64,000 bases of DNA from positions 25,010,501-25,074,500 of the forward strand of contig NC_133183.1 of NCBI RefSeq assembly GCF_049306965.1. Reading direction: 5' to 3'. The position numbers and the translations under genes are program-made. This document shows, piece after piece, positions 22,227-37,500 of this stretch (positions within the stretch are counted from its first letter, which is position 1; the number at the start of each line of letters is the position of its first letter). The notes under the pieces are model-generated. The model saw only the letters and a list, made by a program, of their open reading frames with translations, searched no databases and had not been told where the DNA came from. Origin of the DNA: Danio rerio (lineage: Eukaryota; Chordata; Actinopteri; Cypriniformes; Danionidae).

Positions 22227-23359
22227 AAGGGTGGTCCACTATGATATCACATTTTAAACTTTACTTGATGTGTATTGTAGATTTGTAAACATAAACAAGA
22301 TATCTTAATGTAATACGCTCAAAGTTCAATGCAAAGGTAGACACTGACTTTTACCCAATAGCAAAGCCTACAGCAAATGAAGCATTCACCACGTGCAGCG
22401 AAGGGGTGTGGCCAGAGGTGCTGTAATGTTATAGCAGATAAAGCTAATGCGGTCTAAACTCTGCTATTTCCTCAGAGCTCGTTCTTTTTCTGTATTTGGG
22501 CTTCCAAAGAATATGACACAACGAGAGAAGGGCTTACAATTTATTTTTAATTATGTTCCAGATAATTATAAAAAAGATATAGATAGCATTTGACAAAGGA
22601 CAGCTTCCAGAATCTCATCGCTGGATTCGGCTAAAAACTCCTCCGAGAAGGAGCAGCTCCTACCATGATAGAAGAAGCTGTGGATTGTGAGCCGCAACCT
22701 GTAAGTATTTTTATTTGTTAAAATTGATCTATTTCATGCACAGTGTCTAGCGTTAACAATATGTTATAGCGAGGATTTAACAAGGATGTAAACTATGGGA
22801 AATGCTGTTTGGCACCACTAACAGTTTAGCTACAAATTTATATTTATTTGTGACCCTCTGTAAACAAACTCAATCTTCAGCAGCGCTGCATTCTGCATCT
22901 TAAATAACAAACTTACAAATGATATGTGAACGTTTTATATTATGCCTATTCTGAATATATGATAAAAACAGCAGGTGTGAGGATCAGCTGTGTCCATTTC
23001 ATTTTCTGTCTGATTCAGGCTCAAACTGATATGGCTAACAGCTAAACTGACTGACAGTATTTACACAGCAGAGGCACAGCGCGTGCTATTAGATGCGTGA
23101 TGCTTTTTCTGTTGACATGAAGCTGATCTACGAATCATATAACATTATATTAGCTGACCAATCAGAGCCTCTTGAGGGTGGGCCTTTCGGAGGAACTAGG
23201 AATTATGAGTCGTTTTTATGTTAGCTGAGTAGCTATATATAATCAAAGTAAGGTATATGAAAAAAATAACATGATTTTCTACAAATGAAGCATGAACACA
23301 CTTTGCTTTGCATCTTTCAAAAACAACCAAGCCTTAAAAATACACTCTGGACCACCACT
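22227..23359. mobile_element. DNA element with TTAA target site and GGTGGTCCA ends
   Basis: Ends AAGGGTGGTCCA (22227) and TGGACCACCACT (ending 23359) are imperfect inverse copies, each flanked by TTAA (22223-22226 and 23360-23363). A TTAA duplication is used by piggyBac and Kolobok elements; I cannot choose between them. The 1.13-kb interior has no transposase frame, but holds a GT-type donor (gcaacct/gtaagt) near 22700 after a GC-richer segment. Confidence 0.65.
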
Positions 23360-23929
23360 TTAACTACAGTAAGTGTTTTAGTAAACTAAGTTTTTTAACA
23401 ATCGTGGCAACAATTTATTAACTTTTTCCACGTGAGCTGTTTTTAGGAGTAGTTAATCGCAGAAAATGTATTACAAGAGGACAATTCATACTGTTAAGAC
23501 TAGAGGAAAATAAGAACATAGGAAAATCATTATTGTTCATAATCAGATATTGGCCTTGCATACATGTATAACACATATGTGTATAAAGTGTAAATGGAGA
23601 TTGCTTTGACAAAAAAATGCCAAAAACAATATTTCTGATTTGAGTACATCGCTGACGTGTGAACAACCCCTAAATCTGTACTGCATAATTTAGATTTTAC
23701 ATAATAAATTCACTCAAAAAATATAATCTGAGAAAATATCATGTGTTTATCTCGCACTGCCAATATGATCAAAAATAATTTTAGATAATTAATATAATTC
23801 CTCTCCTTATTTCGCATGTTTATAATGCAATCCTGTTTGCATTTAAATGATTAGAATAAACAAATTACACTGTCAACTCTCACTTATTAAACAGATGCTT
23901 CTCCTTATCACAAAATACTTGATTGCGTC

Positions 23930-24060
23930 CCATCAACCCCCTCCACATGCACAGGATCCCTCCAGCGCTGCAAGTCTAATTTGCAATCATGCTCATTTGC
24001 ATTAGTAAATGATGACTAATTAATCAGTTTGGGGCATTTCTTGGGTGAAAGATGGGTGTT
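23930..24060. promoter_or_regulatory. Candidate distal enhancer of bhlhe23
   Basis: A compact block of less AT-biased sequence about 1.1 kb upstream of bhlhe23 contains an octamer-like ATTTGCAT, the homeodomain-type sites TAATTAATCA and TCTAATTTGCA, and no transposon signature. The idea of an enhancer is inference from motif density and position only. Confidence 0.3.
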
Positions 24061-24984
24061 GTCATTTATTATAGCATTTAATTTTGTACAATTGGGGAAA
24101 CCATTTTCCTAATATAGGATGGAGTTTCATAGATAAAGATCAAATTATTGTAGATACACATTCATAATATAATATTTGAAACATTTTAAGTTATGTTGTT
24201 GCAGTTATTTTCTAGTAATTTACATAACATGTCTATTAAATATTTTTGAAAATTAATTGATTATCTGTAATTTTAATCATTTTCATCTATTTTTATATTT
24301 ATTTTAATTCACCTTATTTACTTGAATTTTATTCCTTTATAATGTTTGCATTAATAATTTCAAAGTTATTGTAATTTCAATATTTTAATAATTTTGGGTC
24401 TATTGTTTAAAAAGTGTATGTTTCATTTGCATTTTGAATAAAAATAGGCTATATTACTTTACTTTAAACTTTATTTAAATTAGGAGTTCCTGGACTCCAG
24501 TTTAAAAACCTTTGTGATAAATTTTCACATTTTCCTTATTGTCACACACAAAAAACCATTTCTGTGTCCCAGTTTTCTTCTGACTTTCTGAGGGAGAATT
24601 TTTGGAAATGTCTGCACCCTTTTGCTTTCAGATTAACACAGTAATTTGGCGTGATGACCCACTTTCCAAAAGCAAAGCCTGTCGTATCCATCTCTCACAA
24701 AGTCAGTTTATGTGATAAAATATACAAATTATAGCTTGACTGGCTATCATGATATTGTAAAAAAGAACAACAAAAAAAAACACCACCTGAGCAAAATATG
24801 TCTGTTTTTCATGCTACAGCCATAATAATATTGCCATTATTCTTGCTTTAATTTAGGCTAACTATTTGAATTTACATTTCCCATAAAATATTTCATCGTT
24901 TTCATAACGACTAAACGTTTATTTCAATCTTATAATGGCATATTACAATGTTTACTTTACAACAATAAGCTCCCTATCTGATAA

Positions 24985-25105
24985 AAACAGCACCTGTTTG
25001 TTTTTGTGACTGCGCGCTTATCTGATTGGACAGACTCTTAATCCTATAAAAGTTTTGACAGGTCAAATAAGCGTATAAAATACTGCGATAAACTCAATCG
25101 ACAAA
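24985..25105 (+). promoter_or_regulatory. bhlhe23 core promoter
   Basis: In order: a GATA-like TATCTGATAA (24976-24985), an E-box CACCTG (24991-24996), an inverted CCAAT box ATTGG (25025-25029), an OTX/CRX-type TAATCC (25039-25044), and two TATA boxes, TATAAAAG (25045-25052) and TATAAAA (25074-25080). The spacing puts transcription starts at about 25075 and 25104, just before the coding frame. The E-box and TAATCC site would suit control by neural bHLH and OTX/CRX factors in retina or midbrain; that is inference. Confidence 0.6.
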
Positions 25106-25120
25106 GGACGTCAGACGTGG

Positions 25121-25648
25121 ATGAATATTACAATCATATTTGGCATCAGAATGAACATCTGGAAAATGAATCCAATGGCAGTTGTTGGTGACCCGCGCTT
25201 CTACACCAGTATGGGCTGCGCGCGCCTCGGTGAAGGAGATCCCGCGCATCCCTTCGACAATTTCACCACAAGCCATCAAATTATCGATGTGACGACATCA
25301 GCGGAGACCGACAGAAAAAGTTTCCAGGGTCTGGAAAGTGGATGTCACGGAAACTCGGTGTCGAGCAGCAGGACAGTCAAAGAGCCAGGCGCGCTGCGGT
25401 TGTTAATCAATGCGCGTGAACGAAGGCGCATGCACGATCTCAACGAAGCGCTGGATGACCTGAGGGCTGTCATTCCGTACACGTCGAACCGCAAGGTGAA
25501 GAAATTGTCCAAGATAGCGACACTTCTCCTGGCCAAGAACCACATCCTGATGCAGGCTCGAGCCTTGAAGGAGATGCGGAGGATAGTAGAGCAGATGGAT
25601 GTGACACAGAATGTTATGATGCCACCTTACACGCTGTCACATATATAG
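25121..25648 (+). CDS. bhlhe23: bhlhe23, basic helix-loop-helix transcription factor (single exon)
   Basis: One uninterrupted frame of up to 175 codons. Residues about 87-145 form a bHLH domain of the BHLHE22/BHLHE23/OLIG type: basic region and helix 1 [20 protein letters not shown], loop, then helix 2 [19 protein letters not shown]. The E-box-reading Glu of the ARERRRM basic motif is present. These factors act in the nucleus, mostly as repressors, in neural subtype choice; BHLHE23 is known from retinal and brain interneurons. In-frame ATGs lie at 25121, 25151 and 25166. The first has a poor context (T at -3) and sits very close to the TATA boxes, while 25151 and 25166 have A at -3, so the true protein may be 165 or 160 residues. 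The C-terminal tail after the bHLH (about 30 residues) is much shorter than I recall for human BHLHE23, and the loop (YTSNRKVKK) differs from the usual HSPSVRK. Neighbouring mir-124 and ythdf1 support BHLHE23 over BHLHE22. Confidence 0.9.
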   Translation: MNITIIFGIRMNIWKMNPMAVVGDPRFYTSMGCARLGEGDPAHPFDNFTTSHQIIDVTTSAETDRKSFQGLESGCHGNSVSSSRTVKEPGALRLLINARERRRMHDLNEALDDLRAVIPYTSNRKVKKLSKIATLLLAKNHILMQARALKEMRRIVEQMDVTQNVMMPPYTLSHI

Positions 25649-25850
25649 ACTGTCAGTGTGTTTTTGTTTCTTAGCATGTGAGCAATCTGATGATAATTAT
25701 ACACCTAAAATGTATTGTTTCAGGTTCTTGCTTGTGTAAATAATATTGTAAGGACATCATTTGTTCCATATGTGCATGGTCTTTGAAACATTTTTCTATC
25801 TTTTCTTCTCTTCTTTTCTTCTATCATCTACGTTTTATAGTGCAATGACG

Positions 25851-25889
25851 AATAAATATATATTTCTGTAAAAAAAAAAAAAAAAAAAA
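25851..25889 (+). terminator. bhlhe23 polyadenylation signal followed by a genomic A-run
   Basis: AATAAA at 25851-25856 lies about 200 bp after the stop, and an uninterrupted run of about 20 A begins 14 bases later. The signal is well placed for a short 3' UTR. Confidence 0.6.
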
Positions 25890-25939
25890 CATTTGTCTTG
25901 AGTTTTTTTTAATAGTTTTTTTTTTTAGTTTTTTATTTA

Positions 25940-26190
25940 ATAGTTTACCCAATTCTGAAAAGTACTCACTAATCTCAAGCGGTTTCCATTTGACTTTCTT
26001 TGTTTTGTTAAACACAAAAGACGATATTTTGACAAATAAAAACTGCAGCCATTGACTTCATAGGATGAAAAAAAGAAATTAGACTATCCATGGCTGGGGG
26101 TTTCCAACTTTTTTCAGTATCTTCCTTTGTGTTTAACAGAAGGAAATAATTCAGACATGTTTTGAACAAGTGGAGGGATAGTAAATGTTA
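25940..26190. mobile_element. Decayed palindromic MITE ('AGTTCACCCAAAAATGAAAA' family)
   Basis: Central arms 'gttaaacacaaaagacgatatttt' and 'cctttgtgtttaacagaagg' with 'gccattgacttcat' between them match the fold-back middle of this family; the outer ends are eroded. Confidence 0.55.
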
Positions 26191-26214
26191 ACTAAATTAA
26201 AATATTGTGGTGAA

Positions 26215-26300
26215 CTGTGGGTTGCCACAGCGGAATGAACCGCCAACTTATCCAGCACGTTTTTCATACAGCGGACGCCCTTCCAGCCACAATCCATCCC
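26215..26300 (-). mobile_element. DANA/HE1 SINE, internal 3' fragment
   Basis: Contains gttgccacagcggaatgaac and 'cgccaacttatccagcac', then 'cgcccttccagccacaatcc'; about 85 bp remain. Confidence 0.85.
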
Positions 26301-26774
26301 TGGGAAATAGATTTTTTTATATATAATATTAAAATATATAGCTATATATTTTATGCCAAAACTCGTAAAAATAAAAGGTGCCAGTTTTGCAGTGATGCCA
26401 CTGAAGAATCATTTTTCATGGCTGCCCAATAAAGAACTGTTTGGCGAGCAGCTTAAAAATATACTTTTTTTCCCTTAGTGTGCACAATATTCAAACATTT
26501 TCCCAGTAAAGAACATATTGTGGAATGAAAAGAATTATGCCAAGGTTCTTGATAGAACCGGATGCCTGTAAATAATTTTATATTTGTTCATACATATATA
26601 TTTATATTTTTATTATTTTAGTTTTTTTGTTTTTTTTAAAGTAATAGTATAAAACTAGTTCCGGAGACTTAAATCTTATATTGGAGAATCATTTAAAGAT
26701 CCATAATTTTCATTCTTTACTGCATGCTTTAGTTAAAGCAAAACAAAACTAGGATAATAAAAAGTATGCTTAAA

Positions 26775-26930
26775 GGGTTAGTTCACACAAAAATAAAAAA
26801 TCTCTTATCATTTACTCTCCCTTCTCTTGTTCCAAAGCTGAGTTTCTTTCTACAGCTGAACTCAAAATATATTTTGAAAAAAAATAAATAAACCTGTAAC
26901 CATTTTCTTCTATGTTTTTCCACACAAAGG
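26775..26930. mobile_element. Half copy of the palindromic 'AGTTCACCCAAAAATGAAAA' MITE
   Basis: Begins 'aagggttagttcacacaaaaat' and runs through 'tcatttactctccc' and 'gttccaaagctgag'; only one arm is present. Confidence 0.65.
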
Positions 26931-27117
26931 TTTAACCACTTGAGGTTGAATAAATATTGAGGAAATTATTATTTTTAGATGAGTTATCCCTGGACATAAG
27001 AAACATCAGGCTATATCTGCCAATTCAATTGAAATAACTCTTGAAAATAAGTTGTGTTAAATCTTTTACAGGCCACAAAGAAACACTTGTTTATTAATTT
27101 TCTTTCACCTTTGTCCC

Positions 27118-27378
27118 TTATTTATCAGGGGCCGCCACAGCAGAATGAACCGCCAACTTATCCAGCATATATTTTAAGCACTATGTCCAATGTAGTTTAT
27201 TCAATTCACTTAGCACATTGTCTTTAGACTGAAACCGAAGCACCCAGAGAAAACCCATGCCAACATAAGGATAACATGCAAACTCCACACAGAAATGCCA
27301 ACTGGTCCAGCCGAGACTCGAACTAGTGACCTTCTTGCTGTAAAGCAACAGTGGTAACCAATGAGCCCCCATACGGCC
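27118..27378 (-). mobile_element. DANA/HE1 SINE, nearly full length with internal deletion
   Basis: Reverse-oriented: 'ggccgccacagcagaatgaac' near 27130, 'acatgcaaactccacacag' near 27285, and the tRNA-like head 'gagactcgaactagtgacc' at about 27315. The middle between about 27180 and 27230 is altered. Confidence 0.88.
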
Positions 27379-27399
27379 CTCAAAGAAACATTGAAGCTA

Positions 27400-28484
27400 A
27401 ATTTTAATGACATGCTAGATTTATAAAAATTAAACTAAGCATATTTTTTACAGCTTACAGAATATTTGATTATCAAATAAAACAAAAAATTGACTTGGTT
27501 TACTAAAAAATATATAAAATCACTGTAAACGTGACACACAAAGGTGTAATTGCATCACCTGTTTTTGTATGTGACAACATATGGTGTGGTTCCACCTGAT
27601 AGCACAAAAAAATAAAAATATTTTTTCATTGGCTCTTACAATCTGGTCATCATAAGGCAGATTTTAATACCTTCTGTTGTCAATTTAATGTAATGCGGAG
27701 AGACGATAAACAATAGATTATTGCACTGTATTATCTAGACATGTTGTGCCAAAAATCTCCCCACCATTGTTTTCTCATCTGGTCTTCATAATAAAGGTGA
27801 TAGTCTAATCTCATCTGATCTCTGAGACATAATCAATTATCTTTTTGGCCCTACAGTTTATTTTGATGCTTGTTTTGCAATAACAGTCCTGTGTTAGATA
27901 AGAGGATTAGGCAAATTCAAGCTTGTTTTGCGAAGGTTAGAGAGTGACAAGGTAAACCATCAATGGTTATTGTTTGTGTAGCCTATATTTATTTGACAAA
28001 AAACTGTGAAATTGCTGAATATGTTAGTTTAAAAAAAGGCTATTACATGATTACTAATATTGTATAGTTATTGGTTAAACATTATGAGGTTAGTGTAAAA
28101 TGTGAGAAAACAAAAACATACGATCTGTAACGTTAACATGCAATTACATAGGCTCTATAGGGTGGTTTTTAAAATTTGATGCTAAAAAACAAGTCTATAT
28201 GAAAACATTCATGCTAATTTAAACTCAATAGGTATATTTTCCTGTTAAAAACTGAATTTTCTTTCAGAAATCGTTTCTAAATAGACTAAAACCTTTGAAT
28301 ACAAACTTGATTCATTTATTAATATTCAGTATATCGTTTTTATTTCGCTTTAAAGTTCTTTTATTATTATTATGTGAAAAGTGAAAATATACATTCACAG
28401 TCCATTAAAAAGGAAATGGGAGAAAAAATATATATATATGTGTGTGTGTATATATATATTAGTTTTTATATTATATATAATAAC
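27400..28484. other. intergenic, AT-rich, nothing recognised
   Basis: No coding segment, RNA hairpin or bounded repeat could be supported between the SINE and the partial CAGTTTGAAGTC element. Confidence 0.4.
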
Positions 28485-28857
<373 letters not shown>

Positions 28858-29429
28858 CAGTAGGGGTATATGCATCACACATTAAAGATCATTATTGAAA
28901 TCGTTTCAAAGTAATACTGCATTTCAGTAAGCAAAATATAACAAAAGGTTTTGGTTTGTAAATTTATATTTATGTAAAATAAATTTTGTTAATAACATAA
29001 GAAAATTAAGAAAATACATTTTATTTTAATCAAGGTTCTGCTTTGCAATTCATAACAAAACTAAATATTTTCTCATAGTAAATCTTTTTCAATGTTCTCA
29101 ATCACAAAAAGGGAAAAATTCCTAAGCGAATCAGAATAACTGCATTGCCAAAATGACTCTGGGTGTTGCTTACAAAAGGAACAACTATTATCAATATCTT
29201 TTTGTTTTTTTACTAAGAGAGTATTCCCTGGATATGTACGATGAATTATTCTAAATGATTCTAGATTACTCTAAAATTCTTTTATCTTATTTGTATTTAA
29301 AGTAGCTATTTGTGCTATTTCTGTAACTTATTAAATCTGTTTAATCAGTTCGTCGCAACTTCCCACCTGATCTGGCAACCTTTTTTATTTTCCACCTGAT
29401 CTGGCAACCTTTCCAGCTTTGCCACAGCA

Positions 29430-29543
29430 ACCGTGACGTCAGTATTCTAACCAATCCCAGCCCTCCCCTCAAGTCTCGTTACGAGCTCTTCTCTGTTATC
29501 GCGTGATCTTCGCTGAGGCCCATCGCTATTTATAACGTAAACA
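29430..29543 (+). promoter_or_regulatory. gid8: gid8 promoter and non-coding exon 1
   Basis: CG content rises from about 29430. A donor GTAAGT starts at 29544 after 'ataacgtaaaca', and the next acceptor (tgtttaccccag, ending 30164) lies ten bases before the gid8 start codon. The sequence up to about 29543 is therefore a good candidate for the 5' UTR exon; the transcription start is not determined. CG-rich DNA continues to about 29760. Confidence 0.6.
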
Positions 29544-30174
29544 GTAAGTATTTTATGTCGATTCTTAATAGTTTGCGAAACATTCATGTAAAATTAACAG
29601 AAAACCGCTCAAATAAATACGATAAGGAATTATTTTATTTTATGCGTGCTCACCGGTAAATGTGGCTAGAAAATGGCTGAACGAGCCCTGTTTTTGTCTG
29701 TCACGCGTTCGTGCGCTCGGCGTTTGTTTATTTTCGTGTCCAGATACACGCGAAGCATTTCAGTTGTCTAGCTTTTATTGATTTTAATTGTCGACTGCAT
29801 AAGTGTCACCATTTAAAAATATTTGTTTTTACGTCTCGTGTGCTGTGTGGCTGTCCGTGATCCGCTGGCTGCTCTGTTGTGCCTGTGTCTATGAGCAGAA
29901 ACACCGCGAAAATATGAACGCGCACAGTGCAGTTCATTCATTTACCATCAAACACCAACAACTTAATCTTAACCTTCCTTGAGGCGAAAATAGGTTTCAC
30001 TTTCTTCATAATTTGAACAGTCAAACGCAACATACACTAAAAATACTCCATGCTTCTTTTCTCACACTTACATTTAATAAAAAACGCGAGTAACCGTGCA
30101 TTAATTTTATGTTAAATGAGTGCAAAATGATATTTGTTGTCATTTCATGTCTTGTTTACCCCAGTACATCCGTG

Positions 30175-33601
<3,427 letters not shown>

Positions 33602-34340
33602 AGACTGTAATGCACATGGACACACTTTGTTTTTTTTCTTTCGTTTTTTTGTCCTATTTATGAACGGTCAGTGGCCGGATGGAAAATATAAATCTATATT
33701 TAATGTATATTTTTTCCTTGAGGCCTCTATAAAAAGTAACCTAACAGTATATGGTTTTATTTCAATCAAAACTATATTGACTGAAAGCAGTAAACCTAAA
33801 TCTTTATTTTAATCTACCATTTACTATGCTGGTAGCCTATTTTCTGAAGAATATAGAATATTCCTATGGTACTATGGACACTTTCGGACTGACATATCTG
33901 TGTTTTATGTGTTTTCCATTGTCTTTCTCAACACTGTGTCCTCATGCTTATATTAGGCTCTTTCTTCAGTTTCTGGTTGGAAAGAAAAGTAATCAGATTC
34001 ATTTTTATTTTCGCTGGAGACTGATATTACTGAACTACTTTTATCATAATTCCTGTAATTATTATTATTTTTAATTTATGCGCAGCTACAGATGTGGTCA
34101 ATTAAGCAAATGTTTTAGACTTCCATTATAAGCTATTTTAATTACAATACAACACATATTGTCATTTCAGATTTGAAGCATTTTGTTTATGGTTTAATTT
34201 TTGTTCACATTTTGTACTGCTTGTTTGGGATAAAGTTGATTTCACAGTAAATGTTTTGTACTAGAATTCTTTTGGATTCACATTTTATGGTAGCTTCTGT
34301 TTATTAGGACTAGATCCTCAGAATCCATAGAGATCTTTTG
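33602..34340 (+). other. gid8 3' UTR and gid8-slc17a9 spacer
   Basis: AT-rich sequence after the gid8 stop. I find no canonical AATAAA with a clear downstream GT-rich element before about 34260, only weak variants (for example GATAAA near 34230). No repeat boundaries were seen. Confidence 0.4.
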
Positions 34341-34429
34341 AATCCAGAACAATGTTCCATCAGGAGATGTTTCATCCAGCGTTCCTACGTTGTCACCAGA
34401 TAAACAAGAATGACCACATTCCCACAGTC

Positions 34430-34596
34430 GTCATGAATAAAACCCGTTCAGGAAGAGTTGCTCTCCAAAACAAAACTGTCATAGGTGTGTCGGAAGCGCG
34501 TCCCCGCCTTCTTTTCTTTGCGTGCTCTAAAATGCAAACTTTCCTGTTCGGTTTAGAGCCGGTGGTCAGCGACCGGTTTTTACTCATTTGGATGTA
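34430..34596 (+). promoter_or_regulatory. slc17a9 promoter / 5' UTR region
   Basis: CG-richer stretch (cggaagcgcgtccccgcc at about 34491) directly before the start codon, with no TATA box, consistent with a dispersed promoter. Boundaries are inferred. Confidence 0.4.
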
Positions 34597-37500
34597 ATGG
34601 CCGATGAGCAGGAAACTGGCCTCTTTAACCCTCATGAGGACGTACCCTTCATAAAACAATGCGACTGCAGTACACCTGGATTACAGATAACGCAAAGTAG
34701 CTCCAAGCCAACAGTATGGCCAAGGTATGATAAACATTGTTTGCTTAAATTCATATATTTAAACATCGTTCACCTGTGCGTTGATGGCACTGGAATTCGT
34801 CATCTGGAGCGCCGCAGGTAAAAGATTCTCGTATGATCAACTGTAAACTCGCTAACACCGCGGACTGAAAGTCTCCTCCATCATTCCCTAAATTTTGCTT
34901 CCTGGCAACTGTTGCGTAGAAATCATCTGCTCTGTTTCAGCGGTCCCTTGATATTTTGATGTTTATTTTTGCGGATTATATATGGAAACACTAGGAGAAC
35001 TCGTACAAATTCTCAATTTCGAGGTATTCACAGTTTGTGTTTGAGTAAAACGCATTTATTATATATTCTTGTTCTTTAAACTAGCCAACTCGAGACATTT
35101 ATCCAAATGGAAATTAGCGAATCTCACTCAAAACAATAAAAAGACACATATATGAATACAATACACAATTTGTAATTTTTATTTGCTATTTTAATATCTG
35201 TATTACACAGATATATAATTATTTCTTCAGACTTGTGGTCGATGAGAGTTTTTATTAAATGTATTTTTAAGTTAATTTTAGTTTAATACATTAGGTGTAT
35301 AGGCCTATTAGGCATCTTGCCACAGTTTTCACAGTGATTCCACAAAGCCATTTTGGGTTACACAAAGATTTTTTTTTGTGAAGTGTTCTTAATTAACTGT
35401 CCGCTCTACCAAACGGTTGACCATATTTTGACTGTTTTAAATAATGACTGTTTAAGTCATTTAAAGAATGACTGTTTTAATAAAAGGTTTACACACACAG
35501 CATTGTTGCTTTACCAGAAAATCGAACAAATATAATCCTGTTGAACTACAACACTTGATTTTAGTTTTATTGTAAAAAAAAAAAAACACAAAAAAAAAAC
35601 AAGACAACGTGTTAAATCAGAATCAGAAGTATTGCATGGCGAACTTTGAAAATAAAGATGATTTGGTATTCAGAATTGTTTTTTTTATATATAGTTTTAA
35701 ATAAATTGGTTTTACACCTCACATTTTCAGATTTTTCACAGTATAACTATTAATTCCGGTACTTTTACTATAAACCAACATACCAACCTCTACCAAATGG
35801 TTTATATTTTAAAAATTATGGGATGTGTTGAAGAAAAATATGCATTGAGTGTGTTAACTAGCAACATTAGAAGTTCAGAAATGCAACCCAAAAAATATTT
35901 CTTGGTGGGACAGATAAAGAGATACATATATACTTCTGTTCAGATACACTTTAATTCAGTTTTGAGGTTGCAACATTCAGTGTATTCATTCAATATTTTT
36001 TTTTTTAGTCTGAATATTTTAACAAAGTAAAAAGAAAGTTTTTTCATTATAAAAAGGCTTTGAAACATGAGAGGATTCCAGTTTTCCATTGGTATGAAAT
36101 TTCTTCATGGAGCCATCAATGCCAATTAATAAAGTTTTTTTTTTTTTGTTTCAGTTTCAGTTTTAGTTAATTTAAATAACTCTATTTGGGGTATTTTAAA
36201 ACCAATGGATAACAAAAATAATTTATTAAAAATCCCATGTCACCAACTATATACAGTGCCCAGCATAATTGAGTACACCCCATTTTGAAAATGAATACTT
36301 CTATGCATTTCTCTGTGAACATAGGAAATGTATTTTTGTGCATTTATACAAACAGGTTTATTACACAGATATATTTATTAAAATAATATTTTATTAAATT
36401 CAAAACATTTAGAATTTTAAAGAGAATACAATTAAATTCAAGCTAAATATTGCACAAAAAAATTACAACCTACAAAATTTCAACAAATTTTTTTTCATTT
36501 TTTTGCTTTTCTTGATTTTTCCTATTTTTTTTATTTGTATTTAATGTTTTTCTATAACATACATTTGGTTGTACTAGTTTTTGAACCGTTATCGTAAGTT
36601 ATTTTGTTAGATATGCTCCAGATTTGCTTCAGTACTGTCTAATCTAATGTATATGCACAAATATAATATTGTACAGCTTTCTATAAAAATATGAATTTTA
36701 AAGATAGATTTGTGTAGGATGTACTTGTATATGGTGAGCACTGCACCTATGAACATTTGAGATACAGCAAGCCTATTAGGCACTGTTATAATTGTAATGT
36801 CCATCTGCTGCAGGCCACTGGCCCGGACATGGACCCTGATGCTACTGCTGGTCACATGTGTTCTCCATTGGTCACGGATGGCCATGCCGATCTGTGCCGT
36901 CACCATGGCTAGAGAATTTGAATGGAGCAAGACAGAGACTGGCATGGTGCTGGGGGCTTTTTTCTGGGGCTACTGTTTCACTCAGGTGGTTGGGGGTCAC
37001 GCCAGTGACAGGTAAGTGTTTAGGTCAAAGTCTGAGGCTCTAGATGATGTAGATTCTGATTATGAAGTTTTTTTTTTTTCAGGATTGGAGGAGAACGAGT
37101 GCTGCTTCTTTCCACCTCCTCATGGGGCATAATGACAGCTCTGACCCCAATACTGGCAAAGACTGGACTCTCACCTCTTCTTACAATGACAGCGTCCAGG
37201 TTTCTATTGGGTGTAATGCAAGGTGAAGACTTTAGGAGGCACAGGAGAGGAAAAAGTGTATAAAGAAAGAAAGATATTTGACAGTATACAGAATGAATCT
37301 AAGAAATGTGTCAGCATGTTTGAACTAGTCATTTCCCTTCTAATAAGCCTGTGGGATCAGATGCTGGGGCAATGGGTGTAATTACTAGGGTGGGTCTAAG
37401 TCAGTTTAATCTGAATCTGCTCATCCGCAGTCATTTTAGTGGTTAATTTTGGATAGAACATGTTTTTTTAGCCTTCACTTACAGTTGAAGTAAGAATTAT

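Noticed and set aside
30109-30174. Upstream in-frame ATG of gid8 giving a longer N-terminus
   Set aside because: It lies before the exon 2 acceptor (ending 30164) and most of it is intronic; human GID8 starts at the MSYxEKP methionine.
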